Source of the DNA: Oegoconia quadripuncta
Lineage: Eukaryota; Arthropoda; Insecta; Lepidoptera; Autostichidae
DNA length: 64,000 bases
Direction of reading: 5' to 3'
NCBI GenBank assembly: GCA_949316235.1
Contig: OX438743.1
Location: forward strand, 41,447,242-41,511,241
Shown: one piece after another, positions 21,515 to 32,525 of the stretch
How the letters are laid out: each line of letters opens with the position of its first letter
Position numbering within the stretch: position 1 is the stretch's first letter
The notes under the pieces: generated by a model
What the model saw: the letters and a program-made list of their open reading frames with translations, nothing else
Told to the model about the DNA's origin: nothing
Database searches by the model: none
Made by a program: the position numbers and the translations under genes

Positions 21515-21642
21515 AAAGGTTTTTGGGTGGTTTCTTGCTTGTCTCAGGGGAAAATTGCCTTTTGAACAAGCAGTAACTTTAAAAATGTAAAATCTGACTA
21601 TTTTGAGTGTTACCTACATAATAAAGCATTTTTGGCTTTGAC
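21515..21642 (+). mobile_element. LINE-E 3' UTR
   Basis: Contains ttcttgcttgtctcagggga, gaacaagcagtaactttaaa and aataaagcatttttggcttt, the LINE-E terminal 120 bases ending at its polyadenylation-like AATAAA. Confidence 0.7.
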
Positions 21643-21644
21643 TA

Positions 21645-21825
21645 CTATAGATACCAGATGGTCAATAAACTACACAAATATTTTTTTTTGTAATATAAAC
21701 ATCCATAAACTCAGGAACACGTGTCTGCATTCATCATACAAACATATGTCCCAAGCGGCATTCGAACCCACAACCTTTTGGTATAGCAGCACAGTTTCTA
21801 ACCACTACACCAAACAAGTCGTCAT
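21645..21825 (-). mobile_element. SINE-B, 5' two-thirds
   Basis: Has the SINE-B head (B box as ggttgtgggttcgaatgcc, A box region accactacaccaaacaagtc reversed) and body to the gataccagatggtcaataaa block. The tail is lost where it meets the LINE-E tip at 21642. Confidence 0.75.
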
Positions 21826-22535
21826 GCCGTCTATGAAGTCAGTATTTGTAATTCACGACACGTATTCGATCAGACAACCAATTTGATGTCCGGGACATTA
21901 TTAGACCGACACGTCGGAAATTAGGTCAGGAACAGAGGTTCGAGTTAAGGCTGATTGATATCTATATTCGAGATTTTATCGATTAATACATGTACCCGAT
22001 GAAAGGAGGATCATTCGGGGCATTCGGGCATATTAACAGGGACCGGGGAACGGGGATAGACCCTTTTGCTATTGTATATAGATATAGTTATGAACATGGT
22101 ATGAATAGTAATTGTTCATGTAGTTCTGTTGGTTAAGAGGGTTTATAATGTCCAGTGGCGTCCTCATTGGTTCAATTAAGATGTCTTTAATAATTCAGAT
22201 TAAACCTAAAAATTTGCTCTGACCTGTACTCGAGAAATATATATATACTTTCACTCATCCGATGAATAGAATAGAATGTGATTTTTTGAACCATTAACCA
22301 TCAAAATTATGCAACCAAATACAGAAATGTCAGAATAAGAGAATGTCAATATTATTCTTTCGTATATACCAAATTTCAAATTAAAATTATAATAGGTATA
22401 AAATGTCAAAATGTTTTAATATCCATTTAAAAATGTAACAGCTTAGATAACTTTAAGAATTATAGAATATTAATTATGTTACCAAATGAGACAAAATACA
22501 TATTCGTTCATAATTGAGTAATGCCCCATAGCTGT
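21826..22535. other. Nothing recognised
   Basis: No exon or repeat family assigned. A GC-rich patch (gggaccggggaacggggata) lies at about 22040-22062. Confidence 0.35.
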
Positions 22536-22539
22536 GGGT

Positions 22540-22660
22540 TGTCTGGAAGAGATCGCTTTTAGTGATAAGACCGCCTAATTGTGTTCTATTGTTATCATCA
22601 AAAATTATTGTAAATTGTTTTGCGCAATAAATAATGTCATTGTGTTCGAAATTATATAAT
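22540..22660 (+). mobile_element. LINE 3' tail (GAGATCGCT family)
   Basis: Carries ttgtctggaagagatcgctt and agtgataagaccgcctaatt, with an ataaataatg tip. It is the same family as 48350-48485. Confidence 0.55.
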
Positions 22661-22824
22661 ATAAAACATGAAATCAAATTATAAAATTTATTATAAGTAT
22701 TTGTATTGTATTGTAAGTCAAATGTAATTAGTTGAATATTTTTTCTATGTGTACTTTGTCGATGAAAACAAATAAATAAAAAAAAAATACAACATTTCAA
22801 ATCCACCGATCGATTGACTTGAGA

Positions 22825-22945
22825 TATGGTACAAAAAGAGCAGGGTGAATAGGCATCTACTGAGGTCGCGTGCTTCATCTTCGGCCACATCGTCACTTCC
22901 CATCAGGTGAGATTGTGGTCAAACACGTATCCAGTTAACCATATT
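22825..22945 (+). mobile_element. LINE-D 3' end
   Basis: Contains gagcagggtgaataggcatc, tgaggtcgcgtgcttcatct and catcaggtgagattgtggtc, the C-terminal coding end and 3' UTR of LINE-D. Confidence 0.65.
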
Positions 22946-23162
22946 AATAAAAAAACCCCAATATAAGTTAGATCTTTATGTCGCAAAATAAACAGAGGTC
23001 ATAAATATATATAAGCACTGATGCGAGACGATGCGATAAAAAAGTTTTTGCGGGAAACTGTATTATTTGGGGATATTATTAAATATTTCCTGAAATATTT
23101 GCATAAATCTCTACTAGCTTTACTCAAGGTTATATTTTGTATACCAAAAAGCCGATACACAA

Positions 23163-23335
23163 CAATTAATAGCATTAATGTTAATAGCATTGTTGTGTTC
23201 CAGTTGTCAGAGATAAGATAACCAGTGCCCCAAAAGTGTTGGGGTTTCCGAGTCAGTACGCTTCCACCTTCGACCTCATCTTCACTTAACATCAGGTGTG
23301 ATTGAGGTCAAGTACGAACCCGTCGTGCACATAAA
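23163..23335 (+). mobile_element. SINE-C 3' half
   Basis: Runs from gttaatagcattgttgtgtt to catcaggtgtgattgaggtc and an aataaaataaa tail. The tRNA-like head is absent. Confidence 0.8.
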
Positions 23336-23633
23336 TAAAATAAATTAGATCGTGTATTTTCTAGAAAAAAATAAAAAAATTAAAATAAAGGATTTTGGTG
23401 CAAAGAATATATGATTGCAATTTTGCATTTGAATGTACTTTGAGGCCTATGTATACCGGATGAGTTTTTTATCGTAAGTAAAAAATAGGTCATAATTATG
23501 TAATAGAAATTATTGGCATATGTAGTTTTTTTGATTGGCCGGAGATTGTGCGATTAGCCAAATCGTAGAAATAGAAATTTATTTATATCGCTCGAAATGT
23601 GGTAACAATAACGGTCTTAAATATACATACAGG

Positions 23634-23888
23634 GTGTAACGGTTAAGTGTAGTCATATTTTAAGGGCTTGTTCTACCCATCAATACGAACAACTTTTACT
23701 ATGGGGGCAACTTCGAAATCGCGAAAAAAAAATCAGCTGTTTCATACATTGCATCGGGAGGTTATTGAAATTTTCTATGGAACAGCTGATTTTTTTTTCG
23801 CGATTTCGAAGTTGCCCCCATAGTAAAAGTTGTTCGTATTGATGGGTAGAACAAGCCCTTAAAATATGACTACACTTAACCGTTACAC
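23634..23888. repeat. Foldback element, 108-bp arms, 39-bp loop
   Basis: The arm 23634-23741 (gtgtaacggttaagtgtagt onward) is repeated in inverse at 23781-23888. Arms are equal in length, with about one mismatch near the loop. Flanking bases read cag before and gg after. It is a MITE-type foldback without coding sequence. Its transcript would form a long hairpin. Confidence 0.85.
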
Positions 23889-24059
23889 GGTGTATAATGT
23901 TAAGTGTCACACAGTTCGCCAGCTTCTGGCATGCAAAATAATTACTTAATATTTATACCTATTATTGTTATTGTATTATTATTATTGTATTATTATTATT
24001 TTTATTTTTAGGGTTCCTATCTTGTGAAATTAATTTGACACTATTATTTTCTTCAAGTT

Positions 24060-24300
24060 TTCCTTATTTGTTTCATTTAATGATGTAATTATGTGGAACA
24101 GGCTACAAACGCGATCGTCAAATGATACAACGCCTTATTCGAAGATAGTTTACTACTATTGGATACTTACTATTTCACCTCCCAAATGAATTAAAATGAT
24201 TGACTGGACGACAATTTAAAATTAAGTTACATGAATGGCTTATCAACAAATGTTATTATTCAATTAAGGAATACCTACCACTATTTTAAAATACTTATAT
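24060..24300 (+). pseudogene. LINE RT C-terminus, another family
   Basis: The frame near 24171 gives HLPNELK, stop, LTGRQFKIKLHEWLINKCYY, then SIKEYL. This is the jockey/CR1-type C-terminal phrase (LP-NE, FK-x-x-L-x-x-WL). One in-frame stop and no upstream RT core, so a relic. Confidence 0.6.
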
Positions 24301-24787
24301 AACGGACAATATCGCTTTTCTGACATCAACACATAATTGACAATTAATTAGTTTTATATTGTGACAACGTACATTATTATATTATATTTAAGCAATAACC
24401 TAACTAATGCTATCCTAGTTTATTAAATATTTGCACGCTAGATTTTAAGTAGATTTTGAATGGGACTTCTGTTATGTGTCATCCTATCTTGTACCCAAAA
24501 TCAAGCAAATAAATTATTTCATTTCATTTCATTTCACTTACCTAATCATGCTCTATTTTTCCCATACGGTAAAAAGTTATCCGGTATATTTATGAACATA
24601 CATAAAGATATCCGAGTCGTTGTCAAGTATCAAATACACGGAAGAATAGGGGACAGTGACACAGTTTCTGACATAAATAGTGACCTGAATCTTTGACAAG
24701 AAAAAAGCTCCCTTGCAGGGGTAATCTATATCAGAAATAGACTAATAAATCATGGTTTTAGTGAAATCCGCACGAATCTGCAATACT

Positions 24788-25161
24788 AAAGGCCTGTTTC
24801 ACCATCCTAATCGATATATAAAATATGTGATACAAAAGACCAATCATAATTTTTTCAAGTAGCTTTATGTGTACGAGAGCATTTAGTGTGTATGCGTGTC
24901 TAGACTTTGTCTGAACGTATCCAGGAATGCGTAGCCCAATTTGCGTTGTATAACAAGGACGAAATGACGGGCCTACCCCGGAGGATAATTGGGGGGAGGG
25001 GCTAAGAGGTCATCTAAATAAGTTGGAGATTCTGCGTGAGCGCTTCAGCTTCATCTTCATTTAACATAAAGTTGTTTAAGGTTAAGAACTAATTCGTGAA
25101 TAAAAACGAATAAGTTTTGACTACCCACAATCCAGTAGGTAAATGGTGAAACAAGCCCTTA
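24788..25161. mobile_element. MITE with GGSCYTGTTTCACCAT ends
   Basis: Left end aaggcctgtttcaccat (24788) and right end atggtgaaacaagccctt (to about 25161) are inverted copies with two changes. A decayed SINE-C tail lies inside (about 24930-25110: gcttcagcttcatcttcatt). The ends resemble a common arthropod MITE; superfamily not determined. Confidence 0.65.
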
Positions 25162-25237
25162 GCGACAAAATCCAAGTGAGACGGATGCTATGAACAGTGA
25201 CACGAATTTCGACAAATTGGCGCACTGGACGTCCCCG

Positions 25238-25300
25238 TGACGTCAGTGATGAATGGCCCTCGACGTGAACTAATGACGTCGCGCGACAATAGCTCACGTG
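25238..25300. promoter_or_regulatory. CRE / E-box cluster candidate
   Basis: A perfect palindromic cAMP response element TGACGTCA lies at 25238-25245. A near match TGACGTCG is at 25274-25281 and a perfect E-box CACGTG at 25295-25300, all within 63 bases of CpG-rich sequence between AT-rich flanks. Function is inference; short motifs occur by chance. Confidence 0.35.
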
Positions 25301-25629
25301 ACCCACAATCTCCATATGACACCAGATATGAATAATACATCAAACGTTTTCACCAAATCCCTCTGGGCCAAACAAATCAAAATCTATCACAAAAACATGG
25401 TATCTTTTACCCGACTTGTAATGTTTTTCAAGTGTATGAAAGATGTATGTATACAGATTTCTATGTTGCCTCCTGTAGTCCAAACGGCTTCACCGAATTC
25501 AAACACACTCACACACACACACTCTAATCAAAGTTTGTGGGACGTCCTACTCACAATGTAACGCCACTCGACGAGAGGCTGGTGATCTGTCACACAGGTT
25601 TCCTAAGGGCACCAAGACTCTCACAAAAA

Positions 25630-25795
25630 TTATTTATTTATTTTATTTATTAAACACTTTATTGCATATGAGTATACACCTTTACATTGAAAAAAAAACA
25701 ACAGACAGAAAAGAAAGGTGAGCTTGTCTTTGTAAGACTTTTCTTCCAGCAAACCCTCGGAAGGAAAAACTAATTTAAAGTTGTTGAGCAATGTA
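25630..25795 (-). mobile_element. LINE 3' tail, reversed
   Basis: Contains aaacactttattgcatatga and acttttcttccagcaaaccc, resembling the other reversed GAGATCGCT-type tails but diverged. Confidence 0.45.
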
Positions 25796-25874
25796 TATTT
25801 TTGTGACAGAAAATGAAAACTTTTTGTATTGTATTGTATAAAGTGCTTGGTGCAGTTACATTTGCTTTAATCCC

Positions 25875-26540
25875 TGGAGAGTCTATTCGCTAAGAACTAA
25901 GAAGTTCGACTCGTCATTCATAATGCGACCAGCCAAGGTACGGAACATTATTCCAGCGTCAGTCATTCCTGAATCCTACAACCTTGAGATCTCCAAGAGA
26001 TGGGTAAATAGGCATCTAGTGAGATCGCGTGCTTCATCTTCGGCCACATCGACACATGTCTTATGCAAAAAAAATATAACCTTATTCGCTAAAAATAGTG
26101 ATAGGCACAATGTTAATACAAGGAATAAGAACCAGTTATCTGTTTATGTTAGCCGACTTCACAAAGTTAGTAAATCCTTCAAAGGGCAATGTTTACGCTT
26201 TTATAATAAGGTTCCAGTAGACATTCAAAATTTGCCTTTAAATAAGTTAAAAACAATCATGAAACAGAAATTATTAGAAAAAGGCTATTATAAAATCACT
26301 GACTATTTGAATGATAAGCAAGCATGGACATAGCTGTCTTATTATTCATATAATTATCAAATCACAAATTGTAACCCATAATCAGTTTAAAAGAGCAACC
26401 CTAGAGTTTCTTGCTCGTTCTTCTCTGGGGAGTCAGCTTTGTGAATGAGCAGTAAATTTAAATGTAATATTAATAGTGACGTTTTCAAGTGACAATTTTA
26501 TCCTATGAAATAAAATATTTTGATTTGATTTGATTCGGTT
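25875..26540 (+). mobile_element. Chimeric LINE-D / LINE-E 3' ends
   Basis: The first part encodes the LINE-D C-terminus (NIIPASVIPESYNLEI, WVNRHLVRSRASSSATS). At about 26060 it switches, still open, to the LINE-E C-terminus (DRHNVNTRNKNQLSVYVSRL, then FYNKVPVDIQNLPLNKLKTI). The LINE-E 3' UTR follows to 26540 with tttgatttgatttgattcgg. The single open frame over 136 codons is accidental. It reflects an insertion or template switch. Confidence 0.7.
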
Positions 26541-26602
26541 AATGATACAAACATGTGTTGCAGGATACATTTATGGTAAAAATTTAGATGTGTTACAATC
26601 TC

Positions 26603-26860
26603 ATTTTTTTTTATATATATGAGAGGGCGGCAAACGAGCATGCGGGTCACCTGATGGAAAGCAATCACCGCCGCCCATGGACACCCGCAACACCAAAAGG
26701 GTCACAGATGCGTTGCCGGCCTTTGAGGAAGGTGTCCACCCCAGAATAAGTAGGGCAGCCTGAGCGATGAGGGATTCTCCAGCACTAATAGTGCTGGTAC
26801 CCTCCTGGGGTACTAACTCTTTAAATACCGCTACCATTCTGGAGAGATTCTCATATAGTA
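26603..26860 (-). mobile_element. LINE-F 3' end, subtype 2
   Basis: The reverse complement has gcccatgggcggcggtgatt-type wording, catcaggtgacccgcatgct and the subtype segment gtgctggagaatccctcatc. The copy at 27745-28140 shares this segment almost base for base, whereas those at 18085 and 44060 have a different upstream part. Confidence 0.7.
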
Positions 26861-26938
26861 ATTTTATTAAAGACTGCCGCCTCCGTAATCAAATCATATA
26901 AATAATACAAGTATTTAAAACCAAACTGTATACAAAAA

Positions 26939-27247
26939 CCGCCTCCGTGCCGTAATATAGGTAAACATCATAAGGTTTACGAATCGGAGGTCGCGGGTTC
27001 CATCCCCAGCGGGGTACATGTTTAGTACTTGGTTTGGTTTGTGGTAAGGCATTTTAAATGTCCGCCTGGCTAGCTACCACCATCTTATCTAAGTCTGCCG
27101 CCAAAACAGCAATGTTAATAGCATTGTTGTGTTCCGGTTGTTAGAGATAAGGAAGCCAGTCCCCCAAATAGATGGGGTTTACGGGTCAGTACGCTTCCAC
27201 CTCATGATTGAGGTCAAGTGCAAACTCGTTGTGCATAAAAAAACAGA
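26939..27247 (+). mobile_element. SINE-C copy, mutated A box
   Basis: The head reads cgcctccgtgccgtaatata instead of cgtggctcaatg, so the A box is damaged, while the B box (gcgggttccatccccagcgg) is nearly intact. Body and cataaaaaaa tail are present, with a deletion before the tail (ttccacctcatgattgaggt). Confidence 0.8.
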
Positions 27248-27349
27248 CAAGGAATCTTTGACCACAATTTCAACTCTCCACCATTTGAAATTGTCAAGAC
27301 CCAAAATGAAGCAAGCAATTCTAGTACATGCCTATTGCCATCAGAAGGT

Positions 27350-27485
27350 GGAAGCTAGCCAGGCGGATATTTTTAAAATGCCCTACCACCAATCAAACCG
27401 AGTATTAAACATATACTCCGCTGGGATCGAACCCGACCTCCGATTTGTAAACCCAATGTTGGTTACATTGAGCCACGGCGGTTTA
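27350..27485 (-). mobile_element. SINE-C head half, inverted to the preceding copy
   Basis: Minus-strand SINE-C head (reverse of gccacggcggttta near 27485) to about the ggtagggcatttt block at 27365-27385. Upstream, 27255-27345 holds decayed LINE-D wording (tgaccacaatttcaactctc). Confidence 0.7.
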
Positions 27486-27514
27486 AACGATGTATAAACA
27501 AACAAACAACAAAC

Positions 27515-27630
27515 AAAATTTTCTTTATTGTACAACAATAAGAAGCATGACACAATGATAAATAAAGAAAAAGGGGATAGCACAATTTGGCAGCCTTATC
27601 ACTAAAAGCGATCTCTTCTAGGCAACCTTT
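27515..27630 (-). mobile_element. LINE 3' tail (GAGATCGCT family)
   Basis: Contains ttttctttattgtacaacaa and actaaaagcgatctcttcta, reversed relative to 48350-48485. Confidence 0.55.
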
Positions 27631-27744
27631 GGTTTAGGAAGCATTACGCACATGATATGTAGGTAGCGTAGGTAGGTATAAACGTGGTCTCATTTCTGAT
27701 AAGTACAGCAAGCCTTAGCCCTTTAATGACCATCTTACTATTTA

Positions 27745-28140
27745 ATTTTTTTTTTTTTTTTTTTTTTTTTTATATGAGAGGGCGGCAAACGAGCATGCGG
27801 GTCACCTGATGGAAAGCAATCACCGCCGCCCATGGACACCCGCAACACCAAAAGGGTCACAGATGCGTTGCCGGCCTTTGAGGAAGGTGTCCACCCCAGA
27901 ATAAGTAGGGCAGCCTGAGCGATGAGGGATTCTCCAGCACTAATAGTGCTGGTACCCTCCTGGGGTACTAACTCTTTAAATACCGCTACCATTCTGGAGA
28001 GAGACTGGAAGGTGGGCCTCCGGCGCCCTCGCTCACCGGACGAAGCGCAGTGGCAAAATGCCACTACTCAGACGTCGGTCTTCTGCGAGAGGGTGGTACT
28101 TCCCCGGTCGAGCCGGCCCATTCATGCTGCAAGCTAATAG
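27745..28140 (-). mobile_element. LINE-F 3' end, subtype 2, with poly(A)
   Basis: It starts (3' tip) with a T run of about 24 at 27748-27771, the reverse of a retrotransposition poly(A) tail. The LINE-F UTR follows, then subtype-2 wording and a further GC-rich coding-like stretch to about 28140 (gcgagggcgccggaggccca reversed). It is the longest LINE-F copy here and probably recent. Confidence 0.7.
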
Positions 28141-28526
28141 CTTACAGCGTGGCTCTACCACTACACAATACACAAATTTGACACAATTTTTTAAAAAGAA
28201 ACCATACCTAAACACGTCTATTGGGATAGATGGTCGGGAGTTTATGTTTCCACAAGCTAAAAGGCAAATAACCTGCCAAATGCGTGTGTAACACCCATCA
28301 GCTTAAGTTACGTAGTAAAGGTACCTATGACTTTTAGCATCGAAATCTTTGAATCGAGACTAATATCGCGAGCCGTAAAATTTAATTTGTACGAGTATTT
28401 ATGATGGACTAAAGACGATTTTCTTTTAGAAATAATAATATAGGTATATAAATGAATATCCTTGAACAAAATACACAGCGCCATCTAGTTCATCATAATG
28501 GATATTCTGAATGAAATTTATGTAGG

Positions 28527-28733
28527 TACAGTCGGCAACACAATTAAGATAACATATATGTAGGAGAATGTCTAGAGGGAATTTTTTATTCAAGTTTAAC
28601 TGAAATTTATCTATCACATGGTGAGATGATAAGTGTAATGGAAAATATAATAAAATTCAACCAAGACCCTCCAAATAATACCATAAAAATTAAGGCTGCT
28701 ACCTTAATTGTGTTGCTGACTGTACCAATGATA
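28527..28733. mobile_element. 207-bp MITE with Tc1/mariner-like ends
   Basis: Left end tacagtcggcaacacaatta and right end taattgtgttgctgactgta are inverted copies with one or two changes, both ending in TA. The pairing extends over about 28 bp. There is no ORF. A SINE-B tail scrap lies just left at 28447-28495. Confidence 0.75.
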
Positions 28734-28739
28734 CAGTAA

Positions 28740-29560
28740 AGTTTATTCCCAAAACCATTCTCATACATTTTTATTGTAATATAAGTTCAGACTCAAAATC
28801 AAAATCGTAAATTTAAGGAACTTGCTGCACAAATATCTTTATATTGAACTAGTGCCATCTTGCGACAGAGTTAGGTACTGTGATGTTGTATATTTCTAGT
28901 TGGATCATGTTGAAGATTCATAGCATTGGGCGCGAAAAATTAAATAACATCTGCATCTGGAGTATGATTATGTCAAGTAATCTCAGTTTAAAGTAAGCTT
29001 AAAGCCTAAGGGAGCTAAAGTTTGAGTGAAAGTTACCTTGGGTAATAATGACATTAAAGTTTGGAACGCCAAAATGTTAACAAAAACTTCTATCAAAAAT
29101 AATTTGGAATTAAAACAAGGCTTTTCGAGGCGTAACTTCCTTGGTCCAAGGGGATTTTAACTATTAAATTTGACACATCAAAGAGACTTTAATCCTATGA
29201 AGAATATTTAACAAACAAATTTGGCCGTATGTCTTAGCTATTGACTTTCCTCTTTTATTTACAACTCAGGCTATTATCTACAAATCAGATGATTTCTCTA
29301 AGAAAACTTCCCTCTCTAAGAAGATTTCCCGCGTGACATCACCACTCTGCTATCTAACATTTAAGCATTTGTACCAATTTTCACCCTTTATAAATTCCAC
29401 TGTACGCAAGATCTGAACAACTGCAAAAAAGACTAGCGAAACCCGAGTATGGACTAGATTCCTTTATCTCCCATCTCAATCAGTGAAAGGGAAAAAAAAT
29501 CGGTGATTTTCGAACCTTGATTTTTCCGCGAATTGTTAAATTGTTGTCATTTAATAAAAT
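28740..29560. other. Nothing recognised
   Basis: No repeat, exon or RNA identified. The final 100 bases before the small ORF at 29572 include ccgcgaattgttaaattgtt but no clear TATA or initiator context. Confidence 0.35.
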
Positions 29561-29571
29561 AAAATAGAAAA

Positions 29572-29736
29572 ATGTCGAGTGATAGGGACACTGATGTAGA
29601 AGCCGAAGCTCAAAGCATTATTCAAGATAATCTGCTATCTCAAATTACTAATATGGCTGAAAGTGAAAATTATACGCAAGTCAATTCCACGTCCTCAACT
29701 GCAATAGACAAACCAAATAAACTAAAATGTTTCTAA
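29572..29736 (+). CDS. Small acidic ORF, 54 codons, with nearby poly(A) signal
   Basis: The ATG is in an A-rich context (gaaaaatg). The product begins MSSDRDTDVEAEAQSIIQDN and ends KPNKLKCF, rich in Ser, Asp, Glu, Asn and Gln, without transmembrane or signal segments. The stop at 29734-29736 is followed 21 bases later by AATAAA at about 29758. I do not recognise the family. It could be a tiny gene, the last exon or a processed remnant of a longer one, or chance. Codon use looks unremarkable. Confidence 0.3.
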   Translation: MSSDRDTDVEAEAQSIIQDNLLSQITNMAESENYTQVNSTSSTAIDKPNKLKCF

Positions 29737-30349
29737 CTTAACATGTATTTTTTTATTTAATAAACTTACTTTTTTAACTTCGCAGTAGGTAGGTAGATTA
29801 TGTCTTAGCCTTGGGCAGACTTGAATCCTTCGCTTCATTCGGAATTCTTACTAAAATTTAAATAATTCAAATCAACGCCATCTATCGATGATTATTTAAA
29901 CTACATTGACAATAATCGGATACACGGCACATAAAAACGGCCGGTAGATTATACAAACTTGATTCTCAATCCGCTGACACCGGGATCGGACAAACCCTTT
30001 TCAGTAATAAAAATAAATTACCGATTCCCAAAGCCTGTAGATAGGTAATTTCCATTTGTACACGATACGAAAGCTGATATTATTGCGGAGTAACTACCTT
30101 TTATGGGAGGTACGTGATTTGAATGTTATTCGGGTTGTGGCCTTTGAGTTTAATGCTGCGTACATTGATATTTAATAGGATAGTGGTAAAGTTTGATAAG
30201 ATTTTGCAATTTTAAATCACATCCTGGTATCACCATTAATGGGGCATAGCCTCTTGTCTTCTTCTTCTTATTTTTGAGGATGGCAACCAGTCAACCTCAT
30301 TGTCGAGGGACATTACTGCCAGTTTCGAGTGAAAATTTTTATTTATCTT

Positions 30350-30660
30350 ATTTCTTCAGTTTATAGGTCAGTCTCAATCAAAACAAGTAATTCGTCGTAT
30401 ACAGAGTCTAGTCACGGTCAAGTCATTCTTCAGTAAAGTGGCAGAATGCTTTACAAAAGATTTTGGCGGCTTCTTGTGGGAACCCGAAAGCTCCGTTACG
30501 CACTTTAATTTACACTTCCCTTCACCTGTACACCAACACTAACGTTTGCTGCACAATATTCTGCCATTATTAAGCTTCAAAAGTTAGAATGCACAAATTA
30601 TAAGACTTATAAAGAAAAATGCTACTTCACTCGCCGAGTTCCCGCCAAAAAGCCTAGCCT
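30350..30660 (+). repeat. Unclassified repeat, copy 1 (inverse copy at 52375-52640)
   Basis: Shares, in inverse order on the opposite strand at 52375-52640, the phrases gttacgcactttaatttaca, cttcccttcacctgtacacc-like wording, ttgctgcacaatattctgcc and gttcccgccaaaaagcctag. No terminal repeats or coding found. Confidence 0.6.
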
Positions 30661-30769
30661 CTTGTCACTAGACTGTTTAATCATAGTCCAAGGCAGCCCT
30701 CGTAGCATGACATCGTTTGTCGCGCGCGACATATAAGGGAGAGTGGGATAGTTGTATATGTTTAGAAAT

Positions 30770-31025
30770 GGGTTTAGACGCAAGTATGCAATAGTAGTGA
30801 TCAACTGCTCACCTGGTGAACCCGGATGATCGCACTGATCTCCTCTGGTAAGTGATGGCTCCCAACCCTTATGGCCATAGGTTGAGACGACAGACGCACT
30901 TCTTGTTCTTCTCAGGGGAAAATGCCATTTTTAACAAGCAGTAGCTTAAAAAATGTAAAACTGACTATTTTAAGTGTACTCTGTTTACCTACGAAATAAA
31001 GCATTTTTTACTTTGACTTCGAGTA
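30770..31025 (+). mobile_element. Repeat shared with 15580, fused to LINE-E 3' UTR
   Basis: 30770-30895 matches 15580-15760. It runs directly into LINE-E 3' UTR (cttgttcttctcaggggaaa, aagcagtagcttaaaaaatg, aataaagcattttttacttt) at 30900-31020. Confidence 0.6.
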
Positions 31026-31064
31026 AATTATGCTAATTATTTTTTTTTTTTAGCAAATATCACA

Positions 31065-31300
31065 AAAAAGCATCCCGGGACTGAGTCGTCAACGTGACAA
31101 AGTGTCCAGTGGACGAATTGTTTAATGGTCATAAAGTACGAGTGTTAAAATGTACAAATGTCAAAACGTATAAAACGAAATAGCCACAATGTTTCGGTGA
31201 CAAATAATGTCATTGCTAAAATGTATGCGAGTTGGAATGGGCATATGACAAAATGTCCAAAGCATTAATTATCTCATGGGCGTAAAGTAAAAATGTCACT
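31065..31300 (+). repeat. Degenerate AAAATGTMM phrase repeats
   Basis: Short phrases recur every 15-35 bases: gacaaagtgtcc, ttaaaatgtacaaatgtcaaa, taatgtcattgctaaaatgta, gacaaaatgtccaaag, aaaaatgtcac. It looks like a decayed short tandem repeat rather than coding. Confidence 0.4.
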
Positions 31301-31304
31301 TGAC

Positions 31305-31790
31305 ACACTTAAACAGAGTACACTTAAAATAGTCCGTTTTACATTTTTTAAGCTACTGCTTGTTAAAAATGTCATTTTCCTCTGAGAAGAACAAGTAAGA
31401 AACTCGAAGGGTTGCTCTTTTAAAATCAGGCATTGATTTTACATAAAGGTTTTTATATTACACAAAGGTTTTTATATTTCATTATTAATTGTGAAATAGC
31501 CTGGCATGCGAACGATCTAGTTATGTTCAAGGGATGATTGTCATCTAAATAATTTGATATTTTATAATATGCTTTGTTAATAACTTTCGGTTTTATAATA
31601 TCTTTTATTGAGAAGAAGGTTTTGTATATCAACTGAAACCTTATTGAAAAAGGGTATACATAACCCTTTGAATGAATTAAATTACTGACTTTGCGGAGGC
31701 GACTTATGTGACCTGCAAGTTTATCTTTATTTCTTGTACTGACATCATGTTTATCACTAAATGATGCTATATTTTTTTTTTCATACATTA
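31305..31790 (-). mobile_element. LINE-E 3' end with part of the RT C-terminus
   Basis: The reverse complement gives SDKHDVSTRNKDKLAGHISR and LRKVSN in frame, then frameshifted remains of the NKVPVDIQNLP segment and the full 3' UTR ending at 31305. The open frame continues upstream to 32007 into unrelated sequence (SSYEFGKSLGSAF...), which I do not recognise. Confidence 0.7.
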
Positions 31791-32525
31791 GACTTCTACG
31801 AAGCTCTATAGGCACAAAGGTTTCCGCAAGCCGCCTCTTTGATAGCAATACAGTAAAGAAGCATCTCTGGGCTTTTGTATTTGGATCAACTAATGTAAGC
31901 ACACTAAATGCAAAAGGAAAACGAAATCGAGAGTAGACAAAGGCGCTCCCCAAGCTTTTTCCGAACTCATAACTTGAAACTAGCCTACATAGGAGTATTC
32001 CCATCACGTTCGCGCACGTGACAGTATTATTTCGAACTCAAAGGGTAAAAACCAGTGGCTGTATTAAAAAGGATGACTGTCTTGTAATAGAAGCCTTGCA
32101 CGGAACGACTGTACTTCACTACGATTGGTGGTCGAAACGGGAATACACCTAGTATACTCGTTGTAGCACTTTTCGTGGAGTGTTTAGAGATGGTTTTTGC
32201 TTGAAAGAATTACAAAATATAATGTTGGCGTGCAACTTCAGAAATAACAGATGCTGAATACGTAAAAACCTAAGTGATATAATGCTTTGTTGTTATTTCT
32301 TTTTTGGGGTTCCTTTAGGATTCATATTATGGTTATGGATATACAATGTTTGTCGTGTAAATTTAGAATTTACTGGCTTATATTTGAGCCCTTGACTATA
32401 TCCTTCAATATTTTTAAATTTCAAGTCATAAACCACTACTTAGGTCTCTGACTTTTTCTTTTCGTTAACTCCCATTGAATATTAGTTTATTATCTATCAG
32501 TGCTTCTATTGTTTTTTATACTATA

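Noticed and set aside
22474..22896. 140-codon minus-strand ORF
   Set aside because: Overlaps LINE-D and another LINE tail in antisense, AT-rich composition, no family match.
31453..32007. 184-codon minus-strand protein
   Set aside because: Its C-terminal half is frameshifted LINE-E and the N-terminal half has no recognisable family or splice signals; most likely chance.
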